A stretch of 64,000 nt of DNA from Homalodisca vitripennis. Its lineage: Eukaryota; Arthropoda; Insecta; Hemiptera; Cicadellidae. Positions 34,081 through 46,614 of this stretch are shown here, piece by piece. The stretch's first letter is position 1. Each line of letters opens with the position of its first letter. Location of the stretch: contig NC_060207.1 in assembly GCF_021130785.1 (NCBI RefSeq), positions 105,337,001 to 105,401,000 of the forward strand, given 5' to 3'. The notes beneath the pieces are model-generated. The model was not told where the DNA came from, ran no database searches, and saw only the letters and a program-made list of their open reading frames with translations. A program made the position numbers and the translations under genes.

Positions 34081-35090
34081 ATTTCAGCACACTCATGAGT
34101 TGTAGTGTCCTCTCTGGCCTACCAGAATTTTTATTATTTCTACGCTTTGTAAAAAAAAGGTAATGCATTATGTGGATATCTCGAGAAATATGTGATATGT
34201 AGGGTTTAAATTTCGAACAGATCTTCATTTCTACATAGACGAAGTCATGACGGCGCATGGCTATCATGGAATTTTACTGAGCGTCATTGAAACCTACCAG
34301 TTATTATCTGCCTTATCTGCCTGAAGGATATATGGATTTATTTATGCTGTACAACTCTGTAAGTCTATGTGTCCGTAGGTATATCGGTAATTAAAAGAAC
34401 TATATAGATGTGAAATTTTGCAATTTCTATGTTGTAACCATAGAAATAAACGCATTACTTCAGTTCCTACTAAAACGAAAATGTTGGAATTCTATCCCGT
34501 ATTATAAAAGCGGTATTATAAAACATCAAATCATGTATTAATTTTAAATTGTAGTGATTGCATTCACATTTGTATTTTTTCCATATTTACAATTTATTTC
34601 ATAAGTATTCACAAGTAGTTTTAGAAATAAAATTGATCTGTGTTCACATTTTCTGTGATAAATTAAAGACACTAAAGCCTGAATGAAATTTCACTCTACT
34701 TTAGTATTATAAGATTTAATGTAACTAATATAGGATAGCAACTCTATGGAACGTGTTCAGATATCTCTTTCCATTTGTTTCCACGTGTTCGAACTGTAAT
34801 AATTTGCATTAATTTATATATGTGTATGTATATACTGTATATAGTTATGAATTTATTTATTAATGATTTTTAAACCAGATTTATGATTACACAAATTATA
34901 TCATATATGTATACACATGTGACATATTATTAAGGTTAAGATAGGTTCTCAAACATTTGAAGAAACTCTAAGCAAATTCTTCAAAATGAAATGTCCTGAC
35001 TTTCGCGTTGCAAATAGCCTTCGTATTAGATGATTCTCTGCTGGATGATGTTCAATTTTTTTTTAAATATACTTGGATACGGGATTGACT
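34081..35090. other. AT-rich DNA with weak repeat similarity
   Basis: 34200-34300 shares landmarks ('cttcatttctacatagacg', 'gcgtcattgaaacctacc') with the family at 2466 and 18085. 34350-34450 has a 'ctatgtgtccgtaggtat' block of the type seen in insect dispersed repeats. No gene. Confidence 0.4.
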
Positions 35091-35091
35091 T

Positions 35092-36310
35092 ATGCCCGAA
35101 TAGATCATGACTACTATAGATGCCACTACAGGATATTCTGACCTTTGGACCATCGGACAGCAAGAGCGTGCCTATGCCTGTCCGCTTGTACCAGTCTGTC
35201 TGTCTGGCTGCCTGTGCCTGTCTGCATGTCTACCTCACTGTGCCTGTCTTTTTGTCTATCTCCCGGTACCTGTCTATGTCTGGTTGCCTTTCTGTCCATA
35301 TTTTTCCTATCTTTCTCTTTATCTACCTACCTGCCTGTCAGTCTGATGATATGTTTGCTTATCTGTCTAACTACCTATGTGGCTGTCTGTTTGTTTATAT
35401 TATCTTGAAGAAACAGTGTGAATCAGCTGTGTAATGCCCTAAAAACTGGCTGGCTGAGGCAGATTAGACTTTGCATGCTATATTTTACTATTATCGGGCT
35501 GTATTAATTCACAACTCTTCCGTAAAAACCTGTAATAACAAAATAGAAAATCAAACTCGTACAAATATATCGATATTGTCGGCACCCAGCTACATACATT
35601 CTCAAGCGGAGAATCGACGAGCTTTAAATTAATTTATTTTATGTCATATTCTAGTGTGTGTAGGCCTACAATGTTTTCCATTTATTTGAGGGTGTGTTTT
35701 GAAATTGCCGTGATGTAGCCAAACGCGTCACGCTTAAGGATACATTTAATTGTTCAAGCTGTGAGTACATAATAAAAGATTCATACTGAGATACGAGACC
35801 AGATTGAAATAAAATTTGTATTGAGAATGTAGGGTTAAACCAATGCGGCTAATACTCGACACGCACTAAAGATCTTAATACATGGTTCAAAATTGTCTTA
35901 ACTATTTGGTCGGGAAGCGATACTGATATTTTGAACGAGTTTGATTTTCTGTTTACTTGATTGTAGAATTTATGAAACGAACTGTAGATTAATACAGGCT
36001 AATAACAGTAAAATGTATTATAAAATATCTACTCTGCCAGTCAGTAGTTACGTGTACAGGTGATACATACTCGTTCCTGAAACAGATATAGGCATACGGA
36101 CAGACACAGACGTATAAACAGACAGGCAGGTAGACAAACAGGCACAGATAAACAGACAGACAAACGGATCGCCACAGGCAGACATTTTGACAGCTCGCGC
36201 ACAACACAAACACACGGGGACGATCGCGCCGGTATAAGGTCCACAGGTCAGAATAAGATGAAGTGGGGTCTATAGTAGTAACATATTTACTCTAAACTGT
36301 CCTCGGGCAT
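35092..36310. mobile_element. Foldback element with degenerate (CTGT)n arms
   Basis: Left arm: 'atgcccga' (35092), 'actactatag' (35110), 'attctgacctttggacc' (35135-35151), then degenerate CTGT/CTGC repeats to about 35400. The right arm mirrors this on the opposite strand: GACA/GGCA-type repeats (36093-36185), 'ggtccacaggtcagaat' (36238-36254), 'ctatagtagt' (36270) and 'tcgggcat' (36303). Order and orientation match across at least three non-repetitive landmarks, so this is a true inverted repeat and not two chance microsatellites. The ~680-bp centre is non-coding. Cys/Leu-rich open frames come from the CTGT repeat. Confidence 0.75.
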
Positions 36311-36884
36311 TTCCGCTTTGAAGTCCTTGGCCAAACATAGCCCTACTCATGTTCTGATGACGGCGTATTATGGTTTACGATAGATTTACCACCATCTCAC
36401 CAGGGGAGACCTACAAAGTGACACATAAGTTTTGAAATTTGCTTGAAGGTAAATTTCTATATGAGCAAATTGACATCTATAATGGTGAATGTCACTCTAT
36501 GGGATTTAGATGATCTTTAGTAAACACTTTGGTCTTATGGGTAGTCTGGAATGGCACGATAAAATCACAGTATAAATTAATAAATTAAAAAACTGAGTAC
36601 AGTCATATGAAGTCCTAAACTGTGACATAGTAACATGTGTAGCCGGACTAGACATGAATTTATCTATACAACCTAAGCTATGGCTGTTACGCAACACGCA
36701 ATATGGCGCAGGCAACTCCTACGTTTTAAATATAATTGCAGTGATTATAATATATAATGTATACAGTATTTAGATAACATTTTTATTAAATATATCAAAC
36801 TTTTTCACTTTTTCACAAACTGAAATTTATTGTAAATCTCTGCTTATGTTTCACGTATATCAGCGTCCGGAGGCTGAAATTAGT
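36311..36884. other. Unassigned DNA
   Basis: No gene seen. 'ggctgttacgcaacacgcaatatgg' near 36682 shares 'gttacgcaacacg' with 2966, so a dispersed repeat scrap is possible. Confidence 0.4.
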
Positions 36885-37099
36885 GACGTCATAACTGTTG
36901 CCCGAGCCGAGTTGATCACTTGCCAGCCGCTGCCGCTATCAACGTAAATCCTGCCATGGAAAGATTAGTTTCTGTCAACTAATGATAAACCAATTCATGA
37001 AAGCGGCATGTGCCGCTCATTACTCAGCGACGTTATATCTGTTACTCGAGCCGAGTTGATCACTTGCCAGCCGCTGCCGTTAGTAACGCAAACTCTCCA
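36885..37099 (+). repeat. Direct duplication, ~71-bp GC-richer unit, spacing 144 bp
   Basis: 36885-36955 and 37029-37099 both read 'gacgt-ata-ctgtt', then 'cgagccgagttgatcactt', 'gccagccgctgccg', then 'aacg-aa--ct'. The central 33 bp are identical. The unit starts with a CRE-like GACGTCA in the first copy. Confidence 0.85.
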
Positions 37100-40000
37100 G
37101 TGATCTCTGCCAACTAATAATGTATCAGTATATTATGGAGGACAGATGCTGTAAAATTTGACACCACTGAGTGTTACATGTGCAATCGATGCAGTGATTG
37201 AGCAGTAATATCGGACGTGTTTATGGATTACTCGAATACAGTTTACACGAGTCAAACCAACAGAGATTTAAATTTATCAAAGTATATAGGACTACTAAAA
37301 ACATTTGAAATGTTAAAGATATCAAAACTACTTAAACGCAGACGAAATAAAGAGAAAACTCTAACTTGTTCATGTTTAAACTATTTAATTATATTACGTT
37401 ACATATTAGTTTTACATGATAATATTATTAACATTTGTAAGGATAACAGGATTTCGGACATTTGCCATCGCCATAAAGATTTATCCTTTCAAACCTTCCA
37501 TCGTCAATAACAAATTTTAAACAAAGAATTAACATTTGTATTGCTATAAAAGTTGAAGGATCTATGGACAGTTGACGCTGCCTTTGAAAACGAAGCATAA
37601 ACATATTTATCGGTATCTATTAAAATTCTAATAAATACGAGTACAACGCTTTGAGACTTGGTTCTGACCCCTTTTTCAGATATGTCCGTATTTTATCCGT
37701 TTGCTGTCGTCAAGTTTATAATATTTTATATTTTCAAATTATCTGTTGTTAAAACTCAAGGTACAAATGTTATTACTATAAGATATATGTGTGTGTGTGT
37801 GTGTGTTTGTGTGTGTGTAAAAACAATTTTGATTCAAGATTCAAGAGGACAATACACATACAGTATTAAGAAGTAGTTACTACTTAAGACAATATTCTCT
37901 TAGTTCTTTTTTAAAAACAGAGGATAAAATGTTTTATGCACTTCGTCTTGCTTGTATATTTTGGTTGCGTAACGAAGATTTATTAAGATTAAAGAGGTAT
38001 GACGTATATGTTCCTCATTACGCGTCGTGTTCAGTACGATCAGATAATATTACTTTTAAAATACGGTACTTGTGCAACACAATGCACTCATACAGTTCAT
38101 ACTCGACTGCCCAGAGTCCTCCAACCACTCAGAAATATGACGTCCTCTTAGCCAGAGACACTGACAGGTCAATTTGAAGAAACCCTCCCGAGACTACAAA
38201 ATACAAGTAACTCCATTGACTACACATTTTAATAAATATATTAAACTATTAATAATATATCAAAATATCTTATAATTGAATTTCTATAAATAAACCTCTC
38301 TAAATAAATTGTTATAACGTAAGATAATACAATATAAACAATACTTTCTTCTAAAATATCTCTTAATTTAACATAAAATTTTTCATTTGATATTCATCTA
38401 AATATTCAAAATATTTACATAGGTATTCTACGTTGTTATTTTGTTTAGTTTAAGATAAACATGATATTACAACTTTTCTTTTATAGTTTCTAACGAATTT
38501 GAGGCCGAGACGTATTATTACGTGCATGCAAACGTGTATTTAATTCCAACAGCTTTAATATTGTACTGTATTATAGAGGGGTATTTATATTTATTGTACA
38601 CTAATAAATAAACCTTATATTTTCAGGGCTCACAATACCGATTCATTATTAAACTCTGATGTAAGATACTGACATGTAACCTGGGATAAATAAGCTGACT
38701 GACTTTTTAAACTTTCATATCTTTTAGAAAATATAGTCCTAAATCTGAAAACGTAATTTATGAATGTGCAATTTTCCTAACGGATATTACTCACTTAAAA
38801 TGTGTTAAAAATGTTATGCCACGTATAACAATGTTCAGTTATTATTGTTATATTCTAACGTTAAATATTTGAATATATTATGATCGATGTAATATTATTC
38901 TTTCTGAAGTAATTAATATATAATGTGACGGTAAATTATATGAATTAATACATTTTTTCAACACTGGGAAGTGAAATAAACCAGTGAAAATATTTACATT
39001 TGTCACGATAAAAACAGTTTCTTCTCTACCCTCTAACTGTAAACTGTGAATCTAGTACCTACATTTACTCTTTTATTATAATATGTTTTCATTAATTGAT
39101 AGAAAGAAGTTTATTATATTTTGGTAGGTAGACACTTAAAAGTCAGCGAATCTACATCAATACTGAATGTTTGTTTAACTTGTTCTTAAATATTATAGGA
39201 AACCATTTAAGTGTGACACTAAAGTGTATTTTAAAATTCTTCTTTCTATTCTCCACATTACAGAACAAAATAGTTGCATATTATTTTTTGCAGTTACTGT
39301 TTATAAAATGGCAGTTAATTACACCAACTCGTTTTCACTAATACACGTAACAAATCGGTTATTAAATAACCTCCTCTATGTAACTCAAACTGTGTTGCTT
39401 TTGCTTAAAACTTAAGGATAAAGTTGGTTCGTACTTTGATCTAGAAATCTTATCAACCTATGAAAGCGTCTCCTCCTCCTAGTTAAGTGCTACGTTCCTG
39501 GAACTTCATCTCATTTCCCAAGAAAGTGAGTGGCTTTCCTCATCATAACAGTTAACCTGTCTTAATTACTACCTCTATCACTTACTGTATAAAGTTTTCC
39601 AGGAAGATTAATATCATACCTTGGTACGATAACATTTGTACCTACACGTTTTGTAAACGGGTTGTCGCGATCTTCTCGCTGCCGTGTATTTAACTGTTGT
39701 TAGTTTATCTCTATAAAGTAAATATAAAATATATAAACACAAATAAATTGCAGTAATGTAAGGGTCTGTTTACACTGTGGTTAGTTTAACGGATTGACAT
39801 GAAGGAATGAGTATTTCAGCGTCGTCACCTACTTCAAGGACGCATTCAAACATTCCGGTATCGATATGAGGATGCCTGATTCCACCCTTATTGGAGATCT
39901 CAAGCAAGTGTATTCAGATTAAACCGTTTATGGCGATTGGAATTTCTCACGGAAATTCCTTACCAGTACCTAATTACCTCGAGAATGTCTGGAACTTTAT

Positions 40001-41300
40001 GCAGCGTAATTTATGTGAAGAATGACAGTAATTGACACATTGTATGAATAAAAAAGTCCCCACCTTGTAATAAGATTAAGTATATTTATAACAAAGTAAC
40101 ATACAGTACAAGAATACAGTTCTATATTTTAAGAATCTCGTATGTGCAGTCTAGAGACGAGCTTTGTTTATATGTCTGAATCATATGTGCCAAAGATTTA
40201 GGTATTTTAGGTCGAGCATAAAAACAGGCTTCTCTTTATGCAATATTTTATGGTCCCCTGTACGGTCTAGTGGTTGGCCTATGAGAATTAGATAGGTGAG
40301 TTTTTTGAGTAATATCCAATAATGAGCAAATTTCTAAAACTGTTACTTTTATCACTGTGTTACTGTTTTGTTTACTAACACAAAGCTTCTGTAGGATATG
40401 GATATTCACCAATCGCTCCACTAACATCCATAAATCTCAACTTCCGTACATAGTAATGAGTAAGAATAGTCAACTATTTGGTGTGTGAAATTATATGTAT
40501 ATAAAGAATGGACAGATCTGAAAATGGTTAATATTAACAGAAATATAACTGTTTAGTTAAAACAGAGGACTTACTAAAGAAAATTCTACAAAATTAACAT
40601 CCAAAAGGAATAAAAATAAATTTTTATATAAGATATTTTCAGTGCCATAGTTGAATTTGTCTTGATATGCCAATGAAGACAATTTACATACGTATGACTG
40701 AGTAGCCTATTACGGTCTAGAGGGAAATACTGTCTTTCTCCTATCCATTTCCCGTATAAGAATGCAACATTTCAAAATAATCGTTTTTAAAGTTATGCGT
40801 TATAGAAGTCTTTTTCGGACTGCAGTCTTGGAAGAACGAACGGATCATTTAGACATGTTCATATTCATTTCAATGATCCCCTCAAGCCACTGTTAAAATG
40901 ACATATCACAACGCCAAGGAAGTCCAGCAATTTGGAGTACTTTCTGAAAACAGTGTTTAAATAATATTTACAATTCATTAGATGTTTTACAATATTTACA
41001 ATTCGTCACTTGCGTAATCTAGAGTAAAGGTTAGATATTAACTTTTTCTTTGATATCTTATTTATATTACTGATTAAGCACTGTACACTTAATATTTGAT
41101 TAAATTAAAACGTAAACAGATTTTTCAACCATTCTGTTACACTTTGGTTGAAAGGGTCAACAGTTATTTAGTGTCAGTTAAATTTGGATTATAAAACATA
41201 TAACTTTAAATTCCTCCGAATTCCAAATTATTCTTAGTAAATTTTCTTATATTTCTCTAAATATACCTTCCTCCGATTTAAACAATATCAGTATTACATT
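37100..41300. other. AT-rich unassigned DNA
   Basis: No gene that I can support. Open frames at 37217-37510 (basic, no motif), 37929-38177 and 39224-39415 have no recognisable domain. A short (TG)n run lies at 37786-37818. 40640-40740 resembles the 'gttgagtttg-c-t ... gactgag' block of repeat family X. Confidence 0.5.
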
Positions 41301-41314
41301 ATCAACAGGTTTTT

Positions 41315-41500
<186 letters not shown>

Positions 41501-41521
41501 TAAATATATGTTTTATGAAAA

Positions 41522-41893
41522 TTGACCTCAGCATTCTCAGAGTTACAATCTGTTCTCATCATGTGCCTAAAAATTAAGTCAATAAAAAAGTTTAAGCATG
41601 AATCCATAAAAGAACTTGTCACAGTTACAGAACAGACAACAGAACAAGTTCTGCGTCAAATAATAAAAAACGCATACCAAACAAAACCCAAAGTCAGAAG
41701 AAGCATAACCCAATCAACTTTACAATACACGGCAAAACACATGCAATATACAGAGAGGCTGGGTATAATATCAACAAGACACATTCCGTTGAATGAGGCA
41801 ATGTTTGAAACATATAACGATGCCAAATGTTTGAAATCCAGTTATCCCTTCAGTTACAGATTGAAAGCAGTGAAGATTTCAGGTTTTTTATAG
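41522..41893 (+). CDS. Hypothetical open frame, basic protein, 123 codons
   Basis: One of the longer non-repetitive open frames in the window. The residue content is Lys/Arg/Thr-rich, with a basic stretch 'YQTKPKVRRSITQSTLQYTA' near residues 52-71. There is no signal peptide, membrane segment or Cys cluster, and I recognise no domain. It abuts a retroelement integrase-like scrap at 41900, so it may be degraded mobile-element coding sequence rather than a host gene. Chance remains possible. Confidence 0.25.
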   Translation: MTSAFSELQSVLIMCLKIKSIKKFKHESIKELVTVTEQTTEQVLRQIIKNAYQTKPKVRRSITQSTLQYTAKHMQYTERLGIISTRHIPLNEAMFETYNDAKCLKSSYPFSYRLKAVKISGFL

Positions 41894-41899
41894 AATACG

Positions 41900-41990
41900 T
41901 TCGTGAATGGCCAAGCGGAGAGATTCGTGCAAAATGTTAAGAATTCATTGAGTCCTATGCAGAATGAAAGAGGGAATAAATATTTACTTT
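41900..41990 (+). pseudogene. Possible integrase core fragment (LTR-retrotransposon type)
   Basis: The +1 frame directly after the stop at 41891 reads 'FVNGQAERFVQNVKNSL'. The 'NGQAERFVQ..K..L' string is the signature around the catalytic Glu of retrotransposon integrases (Gypsy-like 'TNGQAERFVQ.FK.AL'). Nothing upstream supplies the D-x-n-D part, and the match is short, so this is a scrap of a former LTR element. Confidence 0.45.
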
Positions 41991-42229
41991 TGAAACTAAG
42001 GCTGACTGTAAACTCGACTGGTTCAACATGATACCAGCTAATTAATGTTTGGCAGACCTCTCAGAACACATCTTGCACTGTTACACCCGAGAGAAAACAG
42101 GAAGAGTATAACGTAATATTTGCTGGCATATTTTAAAATTGGTGAATTCAAGTTAATTGTAACAATGCAATATAAAATATTGTTACTATAAAGTAATGTA
42201 AATGTTGAGTTATACTCATGTTGCATTCT

Positions 42230-42800
42230 CTTGCCGAACTCCTTGTAGACCATCCTGCATCGAATGAGAAGAGTCAATAACTACCTAAAAATTATTTATT
42301 AGGTCCAGTATTAATTTACTAAGTTTAACTTCCATAACTTGAGCCAAGACAAGAATATTAAACCACCTAGAACAGAACCTACATTAAAAAATATTTTAAA
42401 CTTTAAACCAGCGTAACTTTTTAAAGAGTGCAAAAGAATTAAATGAAAAATATTTTAATTAATCACACAAAAAAACATATTCAATTGTTGAGGTTAGGAC
42501 TATTGATTCCTCTCTTAAACCTGACCATAACCTTTCAGTGAACCTTTTCAGGTCGGATTTGCAGCATTGAACTCTACTAATAGGGACGTTTAATTTCATG
42601 TATTTCTCGACCTATTCTCTAATTTAAGATTTCCTTCTGACTCCTTGCGGGCCATCCTCCTGTTACGATAAAAATGGTATTAACTTCAAAAGTAGATTTA
42701 TAAAAGGTTAAGTATTGATGTACCACGTTTTATTGCTTTACCTATAATCTTTCGGGAATTATCAAGCCTGTGCGGGACTTTTTCACCCTGTATATATAAT
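42230..42800 (-). mobile_element. Transposon-end-like segment ending CACCCTGTATA
   Basis: Two similar blocks, 'ctccttgtagaccatcctg' (about 42240) and 'ctccttgcgggccatcctcc' (about 42643), suggest an internal duplication. The right border reads 'gtgcgggactttttcaccc' then TGTATA (about 42770-42797), the reverse of the TATACAGGGTG opening at 1741. It may be the terminus of a degraded transposon; the left boundary is unknown. Confidence 0.35.
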
Positions 42801-42804
42801 AATG

Positions 42805-44135
42805 TATAACTTACACAGTTGTAAATAATAATACAGTAACGACAAATACTGCACAAGTCACACTTAACCGTGTTGATTAAAGGAATGCTGTGAAAGTTAA
42901 CAAAATCGTTACCTTTTACCTAAGGTTATTGCAGCTCAAGCACTTCTGCTAATTAGCTTTATCAGTGCGACCTACTACCCAGTATACGGCTGACATTACA
43001 CTTTGTCTCCGACCTATTAAGATTCTTTTATTTCGTCTTTGCAATTTTTTAAAGTTTCTTTTAAAACTAATGGGTTCTTTTATTACGGATTGTAATGTAT
43101 CGATACACACAGTAGTAGGTCACCATTCACCATTGTACTACGTAACTTGTATTCAAATGATCTTACATTAGAATCTCGGAATAATGTCATAAATGTACCT
43201 TTCATTGAGACAAGGTAATTATGAATGTATGCATCATTAATTAATGTTAATATTGAAAAGGAACCAACAATTCCCAGCTACTAAAAATATTATATAAACC
43301 TACTATTGATGAATAACAACTATACAAGTAGTAACCATATAGTACCAACGTATACAGTGTACCAAACACAGTTTACACGCTTATTTCTTCCTATGGAGGA
43401 AGATGAACTAACTACAAATATGTGTAGGAAAAACTGATTTCTTGACAATTGTCAAAAACCCCGACATAAAAATTATAAAATATTTTGATATTTTGACTAG
43501 ACTTAATTTAAATTAGTCTATTTTAAACACTTTAAAATTGGTATACACACACAATGCATATCTCAATAGTACAAGAAAAGACTTTCCACACATAGCAGTA
43601 GTATCTAAAGTAGAACAATACAAATGTGTTATATTTTTTTCTGTCTGTATTCTGTAATGATAAGAAAAATATTGTTCGATACGAGTGTTGCAATTTCACT
43701 TTATCAAATATCTTTGAGGAACATTATGTTTGAAAACTATTTATGGAGGGTAGTATTCCATTAAAGTCGACCAATATATTCCTATTCACATAGCTGCGAG
43801 CAAGAATCTAACTTTTAATATAGTAGGTATATTTTTTAAAAGTTTTTTTAGTTATTTATGTAATGTATGTATAAGTCTATAGTATTATACCATTCCCTCA
43901 GGCACTTATGATCCTACCCTCTTGAGTTTTTATTTTTGTACGTGTTAGGCACACAAAAATGCTTGGAGGCATTAGTGTCAGTCAGTCTAGAAACTAGAAA
44001 TTCTTTCTAATCTTGTTCAATCATACATACTGCTTTTTATTGCATGAATTCAGTCTGTGTATCAATGAAAGGATCATTTTTGCGGGTAGCTAACGGAATT
44101 CTCCCATTTAAAGTTTTACTCTTGAACTTATAAAT
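42805..44135. other. AT-rich unassigned DNA
   Basis: No gene or repeat recognised. Confidence 0.5.
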
Positions 44136-44280
44136 ACAAATTAATCTCAAAATGTGTTGCTATGCGCTAATCTCAAGAACGACTGGTTCAATTTGACTAA
44201 TTCCTTTGGTAAAAGGAAATACTAATATCTGATGGAAATATTTTCAAGTTTACTAGTTCTAAGATATAATGTCTAGAAAC
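44135..44280 (+). repeat. Dispersed repeat, copy similar to 47125-47200
   Basis: 'gctatgcgctaatctcaaga' then 'acgactggttcaatttgac' matches 'ctaagcgctattgttgaga' and 'acggctagaccaattcggc' at 47153-47190. This 'gctaatctcaagaacggctgga' type block is frequent in insect dispersed repeats. Confidence 0.55.
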
Positions 44281-44950
44281 AGTTAGGAAAAGTTAACACG
44301 AAATGTTTTCCTCTGCAAGAACGTCAATCGTTCAGGAAAAAAATTATCAATGGCATCACCGAAATGTGATGAAGTAGTGATATAACAAAATCTATAACAT
44401 GTTTTTATTAAAGCCGTTTGTATGACACGCTATTCGATATACACCAAATTAAAATATTCTGATTGAAGTGCTCTATTTATACTTCAAAATTTATTAAAAA
44501 CAATTGTTTACCAACCGTTTGAAATCCTAGTTTCATTGGCCTATTTTGCTCTGTGGAGCTTTAATATCCAGTTCGTAATTTCCACTTGAGACGAAACGTA
44601 TGTTTATATTATGTGTGACCTGTGTAATTAGTTTTTAAAGAGTTTCTTAATTTTTTAAGTGGTTTATTATGTTGTTAAACACCTTTTTTATATTGTTATT
44701 CGAAATGTAATTTCTTTTAAAAGTAACCAGGTTACCTTTGCTCACTACTGATCAAACCTTGTTTCTACTGTTTGTTTTAACACTTCCAGCATACTTAAAA
44801 CAGCTGCTACAGATTCATTTTAAAGTGCCAGAAATATCTGAAAAGAAACTTACAGTTGAAATTTATCTAATATCTGGTTTGATAAAGAAATTCCATAAAT
44901 CTAAATTTATTACCTTGGAAGTTATTTGAATTTCTTGCTAGACTAAACTT
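44281..44950. other. AT-rich unassigned DNA
   Basis: Nothing supported beyond a 63-codon open frame (44738-44929) with no motif. Confidence 0.5.
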
Positions 44951-44956
44951 GAACGT

Positions 44957-45330
44957 GAATGTTGAGTATAGCTCCAGTTCACCTTCCTCTAAGTGTTTCG
45001 TCTGTAATCTGGCGCTATCACACCCTTCCCACCATAGCTATGTTATGTGTAGAGAACTCAGTTGCTCTACCGTACTTAGAGATCATGTCTGAAATATCGT
45101 AGTACACACAATTGTGCACCTTATGAGACAATGAGAATACATCTAGTTTATACTATATTTTGTAATCTTTGATGTCAAAACGATGTAAAAATTTCATTAT
45201 GAGCTTCTTCGGTGTAATCATGTTTTGAATCTCTTCAGACAAACATGACTCCAAGACTAAAGTCTGTGACAGCGTCAGATTCCAGATGCTCCATTAGGAG
45301 GAAGGTGAATAGGAGCTAAACTCAACATTC
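44957..45330. mobile_element. Foldback element with ~65-bp inverted arms
   Basis: 'gaatgttgagtatagctcc', 'gttcaccttcctc' and 'taatctggcgctatcac' (44957-45021) are mirrored at 45266-45330 ('gtgacagcgtcagattcc', 'ggaaggtgaat', 'ggagctaaactcaacattc'). The arms match in order along about 65 bp with several substitutions. The ~245-bp centre is non-coding. It is a non-autonomous foldback/MITE-like element; no target duplication was identified. Confidence 0.75.
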
Positions 45331-45697
45331 TGAAACCTCGAATCAATTGTTATAATTTGTACTAAAAGAAAGAAGCGCAATAACTGTGTGATTTTTGAGG
45401 ATATAAAAAATAACAATATTAGACAAACATTCTATAGCTTACCTAAAATTTAGTGTTAAGGGTTTCAAATTTGATATAATATAGTCAAGATATATTATTT
45501 AAATACGTAAATTGATATGGAATACGTTTCCACAACTACATTACCGATAAGGTTTAAATGTAGCTTTTCATGTTTTTTAATGATATTAATCCTTTTATTA
45601 CCTAAGACATTAACATTAATTGAACTTTAAAATCTTCTGAGTCTAAAATAATAATTTACTATACGAGAATTATTTATTATATTATACGAGATGATCA

Positions 45698-46614
45698 GCT
45701 ACGAGTATTGCGCAGCCTATCATTCCACTAAGAATTCGGTTCCAAGAACATCGGAATAATATTATTTATAGCCTGTAACGGGCAACAGACTTGTGTAAAA
45801 GCCATTCAAAATAAAGAAACGGTACTATTTATACCAAATATATTTCTATAATTATATATACACTGTTAATTCAGTTCCTTTAAAATAACTGAAAAAAAAG
45901 GGTTTATTTACATTTAAATAAGTGTTTTATCTCAGTAAGCAAAGGACTTCGATTTAAAAACATTACGTGCGAAGCCTTGACAACGGCTAGTAATTACTAT
46001 AAACAATGCTGGCAATATATAAATTAAAGTTCGTATAATTAAGTCTGTTAAATCAGTTGAGGTTGTAAAAACTCATGTTTGCATTATCTAGATCATTACA
46101 GTAAGGCAATCTCAGCTGTGGCGTCTGTAATCAAATTTATTCTAACCGAAAATGCTCCTATACGCCTAAAAGCTGATATTAGAGTTAGCTTCTTAACATA
46201 TGATCCTCTTAACAATAAGCACTGATATAATAATTACCTTACGTTTGCCCAATTATAGAACAACATCAAACACGTACATCTTAAGTGTTTTATCTCAGTA
46301 AGCAAAGGACTTCAATTTAAAAACATTGCGTGCGAAGCCTTGACAACGGCTAGTAATTACTATAAACAATGCTGGCAATATATAATTTAAAGTTCGTATA
46401 ATTAAGTCTGTTAAATCAGTGACTACTACGCTTGCCGGTTAGCGTATCATACTACTAAGAATTTAATTCTAAGAACATAGGAATAATATTGATACGTATT
46501 ACAGACCTGTGGAAAAGCCAATGAAAAATAAAGAAACGGTACTATTTATACCAAATATATTTCTATAATTATGTATAAATTGGTAAATCAGTTCCTTTAA
46601 AATAACCTAAAACA
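45698..46614 (-). repeat. Duplicated copies of repeat family X in order A-B-C-B'-A'
   Basis: B (45919-46057) and B' (46282-46420) are nearly identical 139-bp copies, 363 bp apart. A (45698-45892) and A' (46421-46614) are diverged copies sharing 'aataaagaaacggtactat' and 'ttcagttcctttaaaataac'-like ends. All are direct repeats. On the minus strand B reads 'actagccgttgtcaaggc' then TTCGCACG, matching the start of family X at 32199. C (46120-46215) contains the reverse of the 'ggcgtatataggagcattt' core of 31434-31640. So the block is family X in reverse, with partial tandem duplication. Confidence 0.75.

Noticed and set aside
35107..35434. Cys/Leu/Ser-rich frames resembling a secreted or membrane protein
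   Set aside because: Three overlapping frames are all open because of the degenerate CTGT repeat; no independent coding evidence.
37217..37510. 97-codon frame, basic then hydrophobic
   Set aside because: The composition fits AT-rich chance coding (Lys, Asn, Ile, Leu); no motif.
45919..46420. CRISPR-like direct repeats
   Set aside because: Only two 139-bp copies, far too long and too few, in a eukaryotic repeat context.
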